From Jatrophihabitans telluris (GTDB lineage: Bacteria; Actinomycetota; Actinomycetes; Mycobacteriales; Jatrophihabitantaceae), in the NCBI RefSeq assembly GCF_023516435.1, contig NZ_CP097332.1, positions 1,984,001 to 2,048,000 on the forward strand: 64,000 bases of DNA, in the 5' to 3' direction. Shown piece by piece: positions 45,794-55,911 of this stretch (its first letter is position 1; each line of letters begins with the position of its first letter). The translations under genes were made by a program, and so were the position numbers. A model generated the notes under the pieces. The model saw only the letters and a list, made by a program, of their open reading frames with translations. It was not told where the DNA came from and ran no database searches.

Positions 45794-46746
45794 CCTCGCC
45801 GCAGGGGCCCACATCGGCTGCCCTGCCGCCGGAGACGGAGGCGGTGCTGCGGCGGCTGGAATACGTCGTGCGCAACAAGCTCGACGGCTTGCTGCAGGGC
45901 AGTTATCTCGGTCTGGTCCCCGGTCCCGGGTCGGAGGCGGGAGAGTCGCGGCAGTACTACCCGGGCGACGATGTTCGGCGGATGGATTGGCCGGTAACGG
46001 CTCGGACCATGACCCCGCACGTGCGGCAGACCGTGGCCGACCGCGAGCTCGAGACGTGGCTGGTGGTCGACCTGTCGCCGAGCCTGGACTTCGGCACAGC
46101 GAACATGGAGAAGCGCGACCTCGTTTTCGCCGCGGCAACCGCGATGGTGCACCTGACGACCAAGGCGGGCAATCGGATCGGGGCGATCGTCACCAACGGC
46201 GATCAGACGTATCGCATTCCGGCCGTCGGCGGCATCAACCACGCGCGATACCTGCTACGCAAGCTGGCGGCCACGCCCCGCGCCGACCACGGCGGTGGCC
46301 ACGACCTGCGCGACGCGCTGGAGCAGGTCCGCCGACCGCCGAGACGGCGCGGAATGGTTGCCGTCATCTCAGACTTCCTCGGCGCCCCGGACTGGGAACG
46401 GCCCCTGCGCGGCCTGGGGGAGCGTCACGAGTTGCTCGGCATCGAGATCGTCGATCCACGCGAGATGGACCTGCCCGCCGCCGGTCTGGTGACCTTCGTC
46501 GACCCAGAGTCCGGGGAGCAGCTCGAGGTTCAGACCTCTGACGCTCAGCTCCGGTACCGCTACGCCGTCGCCGCCCGCGAGCAGCGAGCGAGCATCGCGA
46601 CGATGCTGCGACGCGCCGGTGCCGACCACCTGCAGCTGCGCACGGATTCGGACTGGTTGTCGGACATGGCGCGGTTCGTGGTCACCCGGCGTCGCGGCGT
46701 CGCGGCCCGTCCACCGTCCCGGGCCGGCATGATCGGGGTCCACTGA
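45790..46746 (+). CDS. DUF58 domain protein
   Basis: A 318-aa cytosolic VWA-like protein with the DUF58 signature YYPGDDVRRMDWPVTAR (about residues 53-69) and LVVDLSPSLDFG. It is the middle member of the MoxR-DUF58-VWA trio. GTG 45790 overlaps the MoxR stop by 4 bp (GTGA); a GTG at 45775 would add five residues. The VWA gene follows after 1 bp. Partner substrates are unknown. Confidence 0.9.
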   Translation: MTSPQGPTSAALPPETEAVLRRLEYVVRNKLDGLLQGSYLGLVPGPGSEAGESRQYYPGDDVRRMDWPVTARTMTPHVRQTVADRELETWLVVDLSPSLDFGTANMEKRDLVFAAATAMVHLTTKAGNRIGAIVTNGDQTYRIPAVGGINHARYLLRKLAATPRADHGGGHDLRDALEQVRRPPRRRGMVAVISDFLGAPDWERPLRGLGERHELLGIEIVDPREMDLPAAGLVTFVDPESGEQLEVQTSDAQLRYRYAVAAREQRASIATMLRRAGADHLQLRTDSDWLSDMARFVVTRRRGVAARPPSRAGMIGVH

Positions 46747-46747
46747 C

Positions 46748-47704
46748 ATGCATTTCGCCTCACCGATGTGGCTGTTCCTGCTGTTGGCCGTCGCTGCCGT
46801 GGGGTTGGCGTACGTGTTGCTGCAGCTGCGCCGGCGCACGTTCGTCGCCCGGTTCAGCAACGCCTCGCTGCTGGCCAGCGTCGTCCCGCGGCGCCCCGGC
46901 TGGCGGCGCCACCTGACGTTCGCGCTGTTGCTGATCGCGATGACAGTGCTCTCGCTCGGCGTGGCCCGGCCGACCGCGGCGGTCCGGGTGCCCCAGGAGC
47001 GCGCGACCGTGATGCTGGCCATCGATGTGTCGCTGTCGATGCAGGCCACCGACGTGCTGCCCAACCGGCTGGACGCGGCGAAGAAGGCCGCGCAGGAGTT
47101 CTCCGATCTGCTGCCCCGCCGGATCAACCTCGGCCTGGTGAAGTTCGGCCGAAACGGCAGCGTGCTCATCCCGCCGACGCAGGACCGGACGGCGTTCAAG
47201 CGGGCGGTGGACGGACTCCAGCTCGAGCCGTACACCGCGATCGGTGAAGGGGTGTTCTCGTGTCTGGACGCCCTGCAGAATTTCAACCAGGCGAGCAGCA
47301 CCCCCAACGACAAACCCGCACCGTCGCGGATCGTGCTGCTCTCCGACGGCTCGAACACCATAGGACGCAGCGTGGCCGAGGCGGCCACAGCGGCGAAGAA
47401 GGCCAACACACCGGTGTCCACGATCGCCTTCGGGACGGAGAACGGGACGGTCACCGTCGATGGCCAGACCACCCCGGTGCGGGTGGACAAGGCGACGTTG
47501 AGGTCACTGGCCCAGTCCACCGGCGGCACGTTCCATTCCGCGGCCTCGGCCGAGGAACTCAAGTCTGTTTACCAGGACATCGGCTCGCAGATCGGCTATA
47601 CGACGGCCGAGCGCGACATCAGCTGGCGGTTCATGCTTGTGGGCCTGCTGGCGATGATGGGCGCCGGAGCGGTGTCGCTGCTGTGGTCCGGACGGCTGTC
47701 CTGA
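46748..47704 (+). CDS. VWA domain membrane protein
   Basis: A 318-aa protein with two N-terminal helices (about 7-27 and 57-74), a VWA domain with the MIDAS motif AIDVSLSM (D93, S95, S97), LLSDGSNTIG, and a C-terminal membrane helix (295-313). The architecture matches the BatA-like partner of MoxR and DUF58. It probably acts in envelope protein assembly. The ATG is 1 bp after the DUF58 stop, and it converges on the quinone oxidoreductase gene with a 28-bp gap. Confidence 0.92.
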   Translation: MHFASPMWLFLLLAVAAVGLAYVLLQLRRRTFVARFSNASLLASVVPRRPGWRRHLTFALLLIAMTVLSLGVARPTAAVRVPQERATVMLAIDVSLSMQATDVLPNRLDAAKKAAQEFSDLLPRRINLGLVKFGRNGSVLIPPTQDRTAFKRAVDGLQLEPYTAIGEGVFSCLDALQNFNQASSTPNDKPAPSRIVLLSDGSNTIGRSVAEAATAAKKANTPVSTIAFGTENGTVTVDGQTTPVRVDKATLRSLAQSTGGTFHSAASAEELKSVYQDIGSQIGYTTAERDISWRFMLVGLLAMMGAGAVSLLWSGRLS

Positions 47705-47732
47705 ACCAGCGCCGTCGGGTGCGGTAGGACAG

Positions 47733-49455
<1,723 letters not shown>

Positions 49456-49465
49456 GGAGTTCCTC

Positions 49466-50233
49466 GTGGGATTGCTCGACGGCAAGCGACTTCTCATCAC
49501 CGGCGTCATCACCGACGCCTCGATCGCGTTCTCGGTCGCCCGGATCGCTCAGGAGCAGGGCGCCCAGGTCGTGCTCACCGGCTTCGGGCGGATGTCACTG
49601 GTCGAGCGGGTGGCCAGGCGCCTACCGGAGCCCGCCCCGGTCGTCGAACTGGACGTCACCGACGCCGAACACCTGGCCGCACTGCCGGACAAGGTTCGTG
49701 AACACGTCGACGGTTTGGACGGGGTGCTCCACTCGATCGGCTTCGCGCCGGCCAGCTGCCTGGGCGAGGACTTTCTCGGGACTCCGGTGGCCGACGTTCA
49801 GACCGCGTTCGAGGTATCGGCGTACTCGTTGAAGTCCCTTGCGGTGGCGACCAAGCCGCTGTTCGGTCCGGCCGGCGGCTCGCTGGTCGGGCTGACCTTC
49901 GACGCGAGCGTCGCCTGGCCGGCCTACAACTGGATGGGTGTGGCCAAGGCGGCGCTGGAGTCGACCTCGCGGTACCTGGCCCGTGAGCTCGGACCGGACA
50001 AGATTCGGGTCAACCTGATCGCTGCCGGCCCCATCCGGACCATGGCGGCCAAGAGCATCCCGGGCTTCGTCGCCTTCGAGGATGCCTGGGGCCCGCGCGC
50101 TCCGCTGGGCTGGGACATCGACGACGCGACCGCGGTCGGACGCAGTTGTGCGGCGCTGCTGTCGGACTGGCTGCCCGCCACCACCGGCGAGATCGTCCAC
50201 GTCGACGGTGGCTTCCACGCGATGGGCGTCTGA
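49466..50233 (+). CDS. inhA: Enoyl-ACP reductase (InhA/FabI type)
   Basis: A 255-aa NADH-dependent enoyl-ACP reductase finishing each elongation cycle. Y154 and K161 in YNWMGVAKAALE are the catalytic pair, and S90 in LHSIGF corresponds to S94 of the M. tuberculosis enzyme. The cofactor loop ITGVITDASIAFSVAR is typical. W151 replaces the methionine found there in M. tuberculosis InhA next to the active site. GTG with AAGGAG; 35 bp before hemH. Confidence 0.95.
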   Translation: MGLLDGKRLLITGVITDASIAFSVARIAQEQGAQVVLTGFGRMSLVERVARRLPEPAPVVELDVTDAEHLAALPDKVREHVDGLDGVLHSIGFAPASCLGEDFLGTPVADVQTAFEVSAYSLKSLAVATKPLFGPAGGSLVGLTFDASVAWPAYNWMGVAKAALESTSRYLARELGPDKIRVNLIAAGPIRTMAAKSIPGFVAFEDAWGPRAPLGWDIDDATAVGRSCAALLSDWLPATTGEIVHVDGGFHAMGV

Positions 50234-50256
50234 ACCGCGACCCTTCCGAGGCTGTG

Positions 50257-50262
50257 TACCGT
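50257..50262 (+). promoter_or_regulatory. Internal -10 box of hemH
   Basis: TACCGT lies 6 nt before GTG 50269, suggesting hemH has its own leaderless promoter in addition to read-through from inhA. Confidence 0.4.
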
Positions 50263-50268
50263 CGAATC

Positions 50269-51390
50269 GTGAGTAGCTTCGACGCCTTCCTGTTGTTGTC
50301 CTTCGGCGGCCCGCAGGGACCCGATGAGGTCATGCCCTTCCTGCGAAAGGTGACGGCGGGGCGTGGCATACCGGACGAGCGGTTGACCGACGTCGCCCAG
50401 CACTACCTGCACTACGACGGCGTCTCGCCGATCACTGCGCAGAACGAAGCCCTCCTGCTGGCGTTGACCAAGGAGTTCGAGCGCCGCTCCATCACGCTTC
50501 CGCTGTACTTCGGCAATCGAAACTGGCACCCCTTCCTGGCCGACACGGCACGCACGATGGCTGCCGACGGAATCGGGCGCGCGCTGGTGCTGGCCACCAG
50601 CGCGACCGGGTCGTACTCGGGTTGCCGCCAATACCGTGAGGACCTCGCGCGAGCCACCGTCGACCTGGCCGGTGAGGGAGTATCGGCGCCTGAGTTCGTC
50701 AAGCTGCGGCACTACTTCGACCTGCCCGGTTTCATCGAGGCGAACGCCAACGCCGTGCGGGACGCGCTGGGACAGCTGCCGCCGGAACAACGTGAGGACG
50801 CCCGGCTGATCTTCACCGCCCACTCGATCCCGGATTCGATGAACGAGACCGCCGGTCCGACGGGCGGGCTGTACCTGGCCGAACACACCGCGACCGCCCG
50901 GCTCGTCGCCGAGGCGGTCCGCGGTCCCGGCGCGCAGTTCGACCTGGTGTGGCAGTCCCGGAGCGGTCCGCCGCGAGTTCCGTGGCTGGCCCCGGACATC
51001 AACGATCACCTGCGGGGCCTGGCGGCCTCCGGAGCCGCCACGACGTCCGGTGAGCATGCCCCGGTTCGCGCGGTGGTCGTCGCGCCCACCGGTTTCATCT
51101 CCGACCACATGGAGGTGATGTGGGACCTGGACAACGAGGCGGCCGAGACCGCTCGGGAGCTCGGACTCGGCTTCGTCCGGGCGGCTACGGCCGGGACCGA
51201 CCCGGCCTTCGTCAGCGGCCTGGTCGACCTGGTCGAAGAGCGGCTGTCCGGCCGGGAGCCGGTGTCGCTGTCCGGGCTAGGGGTATGTGGCCGGGATTGC
51301 CCGTCCACATGCTGCCCGGCGCCGCTTCGCCCCACGGCCGAGCCCGCCGCGCAGCCTGCCCGACCCGCTGTCCCCGCTACGGAGTCCTGA
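50269..51390 (+). CDS. hemH: Ferrochelatase / coproporphyrin III ferrochelatase
   Basis: A 373-aa enzyme inserting ferrous iron; in Actinobacteria the substrate is normally coproporphyrin III (CpfC). LLLSFGGPQGPDEV, LATSATGSYSGCRQYRED, TAHSIPDSM and a C-terminal cysteine cluster GVCGRDCPSTCCP, together with the earlier cysteine, fit the [2Fe-2S]-binding class. A Pro/Ala tail follows the cluster. GTG 50269 is used; the upstream open frame overlaps inhA. It follows inhA by 35 bp. Confidence 0.95.
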   Translation: MSSFDAFLLLSFGGPQGPDEVMPFLRKVTAGRGIPDERLTDVAQHYLHYDGVSPITAQNEALLLALTKEFERRSITLPLYFGNRNWHPFLADTARTMAADGIGRALVLATSATGSYSGCRQYREDLARATVDLAGEGVSAPEFVKLRHYFDLPGFIEANANAVRDALGQLPPEQREDARLIFTAHSIPDSMNETAGPTGGLYLAEHTATARLVAEAVRGPGAQFDLVWQSRSGPPRVPWLAPDINDHLRGLAASGAATTSGEHAPVRAVVVAPTGFISDHMEVMWDLDNEAAETARELGLGFVRAATAGTDPAFVSGLVDLVEERLSGREPVSLSGLGVCGRDCPSTCCPAPLRPTAEPAAQPARPAVPATES

Positions 51391-51391
51391 G

Positions 51392-51832
51392 GTGCCCGGT
51401 GTGCTGAAGTCAGCCGCGATCGGCTGGGCGTCCGGTGCGCGCAGTAGCGCCGGTCTGGCCGCGATCCTGGTGCCGAGGGGCGAGTTCGCTCATCGGGCCC
51501 GGTACGGGCGTGCGCGGGAGTCCGCGGCGCTGGTGGCGGTGTCCGGCGAACTGACCGTGGACAAGCTGCCGATGACGCCGAGTCGACTACAGCCGGTGGC
51601 TCTGCTCGTCCGCCTCGCCGTGGGCGCTGCGGCCGGAGCCAGCCTCGCGCGTCGCGCGGATCGACCGGTGTTCGTCGCGGGTTCGGTCGCTGCCCTGGCG
51701 GCCTGGGGCGCCTCGGTGGGCGGCGTGCGCTGGCGCGAGCTGGCCGCTGCTCGGACGGGCAGCGACTGGCCGGGGGCGCTGGCCGAGGACTTCACCGCGC
51801 TCGCAGTCGCGCACTGGGCGGTTCAGGAGTAG
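51392..51832 (+). CDS. Small membrane protein of unknown function
   Basis: A 146-aa protein with a hydrophobic start (SAAIGWASGARSSAGLAAI) and two further membrane helices (about 68-84 and 90-110). I do not recognise the family with confidence; SAGWATGLRS-like text occurs in actinobacterial integral membrane proteins. GTG 51392 has GGAG 7 nt upstream and is 1 bp after the hemH stop; GTG 51401 is an alternative. The DUF1810 gene follows after 4 bp, so it lies in the fabG-hemH transcription unit. Confidence 0.72.
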   Translation: MPGVLKSAAIGWASGARSSAGLAAILVPRGEFAHRARYGRARESAALVAVSGELTVDKLPMTPSRLQPVALLVRLAVGAAAGASLARRADRPVFVAGSVAALAAWGASVGGVRWRELAAARTGSDWPGALAEDFTALAVAHWAVQE

Positions 51833-51836
51833 CGCG

Positions 51837-52310
51837 ATGGCAGATCACGGTTCCGCTCGGTTCGACGCCGCCGGCTTCGACGCCGACCGATTCGTTCTCG
51901 CCCAGGACGAGGGTGCGACGTATTCGCGCGCCCTGGCCGAATTGCGGGCCGGCCGCAAAGTCAGCCACTGGATGTGGTTCGTGTTCCCGCAGATCCGGGG
52001 CCTCGGGTCGAGCGCGATGGCGCATCGATACGCGATCTCCTCACTCGATCAGGCGCGGGCGTATCTCAGCCATCCGGTGCTGGGGCGACGACTGCGCGAA
52101 GCGGTCGCCGCGCTGCTGGCCGACGGCAAGCACGACGCGGTCGCCGTGCTCGGCAGCGTCGACGCCATGAAGCTGCGTTCGAGCATGACGTTGTTCGCTC
52201 GGGCCGGCGTACCCGGGGATGTGTTTCAGACCGCGCTGGATCGGTTCTTCGCCGGCGAGGAGGACCCGGCCACCCTCGCGCTGCTCGACCCGCCCCCCGA
52301 GCGGTCATGA
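51837..52310 (+). CDS. DUF1810 family protein
   Basis: A 157-aa soluble protein with the DUF1810 signature RFVLAQDEGATYSRALAEL, KVSHWMWFVFPQIRGLG (about 42-58) and YLSHPVLGRRLREAV. The family is widespread and uncharacterised; some relatives resemble calpastatin-named proteins without evidence. ATG start; the DUF1992 gene overlaps its stop by 4 bp (ATGA). Confidence 0.87.
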   Translation: MADHGSARFDAAGFDADRFVLAQDEGATYSRALAELRAGRKVSHWMWFVFPQIRGLGSSAMAHRYAISSLDQARAYLSHPVLGRRLREAVAALLADGKHDAVAVLGSVDAMKLRSSMTLFARAGVPGDVFQTALDRFFAGEEDPATLALLDPPPERS

Positions 52311-52870
52311 CCCCGCGCAAGCCCGCGAACGTGTCCTTCGGTGACTGGGTCGAAGGCCAGATCCGGGACGCCCAACGTCGTGGCGTGTTCGATGACCTGC
52401 CCGGCGCCGGTCAGCCGCTCACCGGGTTGCCCGTCGCGGACGACCACCTGAGCTGGGTCGCGAACAAGCTGCGCCGGGAGAACCTGCCCGTGGCTGCGAT
52501 CCTGCCGCCGTCGTTGGCCCTGCCCAAGGAGATCGAGGAGTTGCCCGGCCGGCTCGCGCGCCAGCGCTCGGAGGCGCAGGTGCGGGAGATCCTGGACGAG
52601 CTCAACGACCGGATTCTCAAGGCTCATCGTCGTCCGCAGGAAGGTCCGCCGCTGCTGGTGATGCTGCAGGACGTCGACAAGTGGGTCGGCGCCTGGCGCA
52701 AGGCCACCGAACAGACCCGCGCCGAGCAGGCGGCCGGACGCACCGCCCGACAAGCGGCCCAGTCGGCTCGCGCGACGTCGCCGCAGGATGCCTCGGTGCG
52801 GACTCAGCCGAGGCGGTGGCGGCCCGTGAGGTGGCGTCCGACGCGGCGGTGGCGCGTCATCGGGCGGTGA
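52307..52870 (+). CDS. DUF1992 (DnaJC28-like) family protein
   Basis: A 187-aa basic protein with the conserved N-terminal domain VEGQIRDAQRRGVFDDLPGAG and LRRENLPVAAILPPSL, shared with DnaJ homologue subfamily C member 28. Function is unknown. The C-terminal 45 residues are Arg/Ala rich and probably disordered. It overlaps the DUF1810 stop (ATGA) and ends 4 bp before the convergent gene at 52875. Confidence 0.85.
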   Translation: MTPRKPANVSFGDWVEGQIRDAQRRGVFDDLPGAGQPLTGLPVADDHLSWVANKLRRENLPVAAILPPSLALPKEIEELPGRLARQRSEAQVREILDELNDRILKAHRRPQEGPPLLVMLQDVDKWVGAWRKATEQTRAEQAAGRTARQAAQSARATSPQDASVRTQPRRWRPVRWRPTRRWRVIGR

Positions 52871-52874
52871 GCCC

Positions 52875-53630
52875 TCACTGGGCGTTGACTTCGGCTCCGG
52901 CGTTGTAGCCGGCGAGCAGAGCTCGGCGCACCGCCATGCGCAGTGGTTTCAGAATGGCGGCGCGGTCGGCCACATCGGCGGCGGTGACCGTGCCGGTGTC
53001 GTCGGAGTCGACGAGGGTGAGGACGGCTGACAGCCGCTCGGCCTGGGCGATGACCCGAACCGCGCGCGGCGGGTGGCTCGCCGGCAGATTCAGCTTCTCC
53101 CCGGCACGTCGCGCGTTCGACAGCGCGGGCGCAACGTCGGCCAGCCAACTCGTACGTCCCCGATCGGCCAGGGCCGATGCCGTCTCGCGGATCGCTTCGG
53201 TGAGATCGTGCTCGGCGTCCGGGACGCTGAGATAGTCAGGATTGGCCGGCAGCGCGCGCGTGCGCCACCAGCGCAGTTCCGGACCCGCGCTGCTCGGCGT
53301 CTGCGGTCCGGCCACACACGTCAGCCCGATCTCACCGCCGAAGGTGGCCTCACCGGCACCCAGCGCCGCGTCACGAAAGGCCGGGTCCCCGGCCAGGCCG
53401 CGGACGTCTCCGGCCACCGGCAGGACCAGCCGCAGGCTTCGTGCCCCGGCCGCGCGCAGATCGAACAGGGCCGCACCGACAGGGTTGGTGACCAGGGTGG
53501 CGTCGAAGCCGGGACCGGGGAGTGGCCTACCGTGCCCGGTGGCCGCATCGAGGACCGAGTCGAAGGACTCGCGCCCCTGTAACCAGGCGGTTCCCCAGGC
53601 GGCCAGCTGCGCACAGCGACGTTGCAACAC
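52875..53630 (-). CDS. Conserved actinobacterial protein of unknown function
   Basis: A 251-aa soluble protein without signal or membrane segments. The N-terminal 100 residues (TLVTNPVGAALFDLRAAGAR, RLVLPVAGDVRGL) look like a small alpha/beta domain, and the C-terminal half is helical (RAILKPLRMAVRRALLAGYN). I do not recognise a function. GTG 53630 is used because TAATCT is 8 nt upstream on the minus strand; a TTG at 53639 would lie inside that box. It is divergent from the DUF3097 gene. Confidence 0.78.
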   Translation of the reverse strand: MLQRRCAQLAAWGTAWLQGRESFDSVLDAATGHGRPLPGPGFDATLVTNPVGAALFDLRAAGARSLRLVLPVAGDVRGLAGDPAFRDAALGAGEATFGGEIGLTCVAGPQTPSSAGPELRWWRTRALPANPDYLSVPDAEHDLTEAIRETASALADRGRTSWLADVAPALSNARRAGEKLNLPASHPPRAVRVIAQAERLSAVLTLVDSDDTGTVTAADVADRAAILKPLRMAVRRALLAGYNAGAEVNAQ

Positions 53631-53638
53631 GAGAGTCA

Positions 53639-53644
53639 AGATTA
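53639..53644 (-). promoter_or_regulatory. -10 box of leaderless gene at 52875-53630
   Basis: TAATCT on the minus strand lies 8 nt before the GTG at 53630. It is among the best TANNNT matches in the window and supports the chosen start. Confidence 0.5.
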
Positions 53645-53720
53645 CCCAGTGCCACCTACCGGGTTCGGGTGCCGCCCACGTTTATGGTGTGGCGGCGGGA
53701 CCAGCGGAAGGAACGATCAC

Positions 53721-54554
53721 GTGCGCTATTCATCAGACGTCCTCGGCGGCAACGGGGGCCACCGTCGCCGGTCGGTGCGCCAGGTGCCCGCGGAGGTCGA
53801 CCTCGTGGTCGAAACGGTCGACGGCAGTTTCTGCGGAGCGGTGGTCTCGGTGGGCAAGACCGTCCTCGCCGGCGAGAAGCGCGACACCGTCACGCTGGCC
53901 GACCGCTTCGACCGGCACCGGGTCTTTCCGCTGTTGGCGGCGGGGTTCCTGCTCGAGGGCGAGCTGGTCACCCTGGTCCGGCCCGAACCCGGACCGGCCC
54001 CGGTCAGCCGGGCCGGACGGACAGCGTCGGGATCGGTCGCGGTGGCCGGGGTCAGGGCACAGGTGGCCAAGGCGAGCCGGATCTGGGTCGAAGGCGTGCA
54101 CGACGCGGCGTTGGTCGAACGGATCTGGGGCGAGGATCTCCGGATCGAAGGCATCGTCGTGGAGCCGCTCGGTGGCATCGACAACCTCGTCGCGGACGTC
54201 CGGGCGTTCGCGCCGAGCCGGCAGCGACGGCTCGGTGTCCTGGTCGACCATCTGGTGCCGGGCTCGAAGGAATCGCGCATCGCCGCCGGGGTGAACTCAC
54301 CGGATGTGCTGATCAACGGTCACCCGTACGTCGATGTCTGGCAGGCCGTGAAACCGGTTGCCCTCGGTATCGACGGATGGCCGGCGGTGCCCCGTTCGGT
54401 TCCGTGGAAGGAAGGTGTCGCGGCGGCCCTGGGCGTGTCCGACCCGCGAGAGCTGTGGCGGCGTGTGCTGGCCTCGGTCGACTCCTACGCCGACGTGGAG
54501 GTGCCGCTGCTGCGCTCGGTGGAGGAACTCATCGATTTCGTCACCGTCGGCTAG
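53721..54554 (+). CDS. DUF3097 family protein
   Basis: A 277-aa actinobacterial protein of unknown function. The DUF3097 wording is SSDVLGG at the start, WVEGVHDAALVERIWGEDLR (about 116-135), VVEPLGGIDNL, and LVDHLVPGSKESRI. The central part resembles a Toprim-like nuclease fold in wording, which is only a suggestion. GTG 53721 with AAGGAA upstream. Its TAG overlaps the convergent eis stop in a shared CTAG. Confidence 0.88.
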   Translation: MRYSSDVLGGNGGHRRRSVRQVPAEVDLVVETVDGSFCGAVVSVGKTVLAGEKRDTVTLADRFDRHRVFPLLAAGFLLEGELVTLVRPEPGPAPVSRAGRTASGSVAVAGVRAQVAKASRIWVEGVHDAALVERIWGEDLRIEGIVVEPLGGIDNLVADVRAFAPSRQRRLGVLVDHLVPGSKESRIAAGVNSPDVLINGHPYVDVWQAVKPVALGIDGWPAVPRSVPWKEGVAAALGVSDPRELWRRVLASVDSYADVEVPLLRSVEELIDFVTVG

Positions 54555-55846
54555 AACGGACTCACGTTGGCCGGTGCCCGATCGGCGGCCAGCATGGCCT
54601 CGAATCGCCTTACAGCGTCGGGAGATTCCTCATCGACCAGGCCGGCCAGTACCTGCGAGCGAACCGTATTGCCCGACAGGTAGACCGCGGCCAGTGCGCG
54701 CTGGGAAAGTCGCAGGTCCACGGCCGCGGTAGGCGTCCGGATGCACTCGGCGTGCGAGGGTGAGGCGTCGAGGGTGTAGCGGCCGGCGGCCCAGCCGAGA
54801 CCGTCGCCGTCCACCACCTCCACCACGAGCCGATCGGCGACTGCGTACCGCCGCGCGGCCAGGGCCGCCTCGACGTCGAGAATGCGAAGCCACAGGCCGT
54901 CGCGGGTGAGTTCACGCCGTGCGGCGCGGCCATCGGAGATCAGCCACTCCAGCGGTTCGTCCACCGCCTGCTCGATCCAGCGGATGCCCCGGATGAGGTC
55001 GATACCGAGTAGATGCGTCCACAGCGCGCGGTAGCCATCCGAGGACGAGGCCATGAACTCGCCGAGGGTGAGTTCCATCTTCTCCTCGAACCAGTCGCCC
55101 TCGCCCGCGGACCAGGTGGTGAAACCGACCGGGCGGCCGCCTTCGTCGATCGCCACGATGCAGACCGGCTCACGTTGGCCGGCCGGACGCAGTCCGTCAA
55201 GGCCGATCCGTCGGTGCCAGTAGGGCTCGGTCCGGTCGATCTGCCCGGGCCGCTGGCGGCGGATCGCCTCGAAGACCGGTAATGCGTGGCTCAGCAGTTC
55301 CGCCGGCTCCACCTGGCGAATCGTCACCGGCCGCCTCGGCGGCACGACCCGAACCGGCGGCTCGGCCACGACCCGGTAGTTAGCCGCGAAGGCGGCGGGA
55401 GCGTAGCCGAAGCGTCCGTAGATGGGCCATTCCGCCGCTCGGAGCACACTCACCGCTTCGCCCCGGGCGCGCGCCTCATCCAGCGACGGTGTGAGCATGC
55501 CGGTCAGCAGCCCCTGGCGGCGATGAGTCGCGGCCACCGACACCATGGTCAGCGCGTCGGCCTGGACGACCAGCGTGTCGCCGTCCGGGCCACCCGGGAC
55601 GGTCAGGGTGGTGCCGAAGGTCCGCAGCGTGGCCACCCACCGCCCGTCATAGGCACCCCAGGAGCGCTCGCCGTCCCATTGCCGTTTGAAGTAGTCGCGC
55701 TGGGCATCGCTGAACGGGGTCGCCGGATCGTCGAGGAACGTGGTTCGCATGGTGCGCAACCAGGGCAGAATTTCCTCGAACGGGACGTGGCGGATCTCGG
55801 CGGCCGGCATGCGTGCGAGTGTGTCAGCCTCACTGACGGGTTTCAT
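54551..55846 (-). CDS. eis: Eis-family GNAT N-acetyltransferase
   Basis: A 431-aa protein of the enhanced-intracellular-survival type: N-terminal GNAT fold with the acetyl-CoA loop VAATHRRQGLLTGML, then AAEWPIYGRFGYAPA, a second GNAT-like domain, and a C-terminal SCP-like domain ending in a phenylalanine carboxylate (NVSPF), which in Eis is the catalytic base. Relatives acetylate amines including aminoglycosides. ATG 55846 is used; ATG 55810 (MPAAEIRHV) would give 419 aa. It is the last gene of a minus-strand run. Confidence 0.88.
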   Translation of the reverse strand: MKPVSEADTLARMPAAEIRHVPFEEILPWLRTMRTTFLDDPATPFSDAQRDYFKRQWDGERSWGAYDGRWVATLRTFGTTLTVPGGPDGDTLVVQADALTMVSVAATHRRQGLLTGMLTPSLDEARARGEAVSVLRAAEWPIYGRFGYAPAAFAANYRVVAEPPVRVVPPRRPVTIRQVEPAELLSHALPVFEAIRRQRPGQIDRTEPYWHRRIGLDGLRPAGQREPVCIVAIDEGGRPVGFTTWSAGEGDWFEEKMELTLGEFMASSSDGYRALWTHLLGIDLIRGIRWIEQAVDEPLEWLISDGRAARRELTRDGLWLRILDVEAALAARRYAVADRLVVEVVDGDGLGWAAGRYTLDASPSHAECIRTPTAAVDLRLSQRALAAVYLSGNTVRSQVLAGLVDEESPDAVRRFEAMLAADRAPANVSPF

Positions 55847-55911
55847 CCCATTAACGATGCTCGGGTCGAAGGGGGTGCCGTCGTGGACACCATGCCCGGA
55901 CCGTCCTCGAA

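Noticed and set aside
53631-53639. TTG start at 53639 for the 52875-53630 gene
   Set aside because: It overlaps the TAATCT -10 box; GTG 53630 fits a leaderless start.
55810-55846. ATG 55810 as the eis start
   Set aside because: Not excluded; neither start has a clear ribosome-binding site, so the longer form is listed and this one is noted as the alternative.
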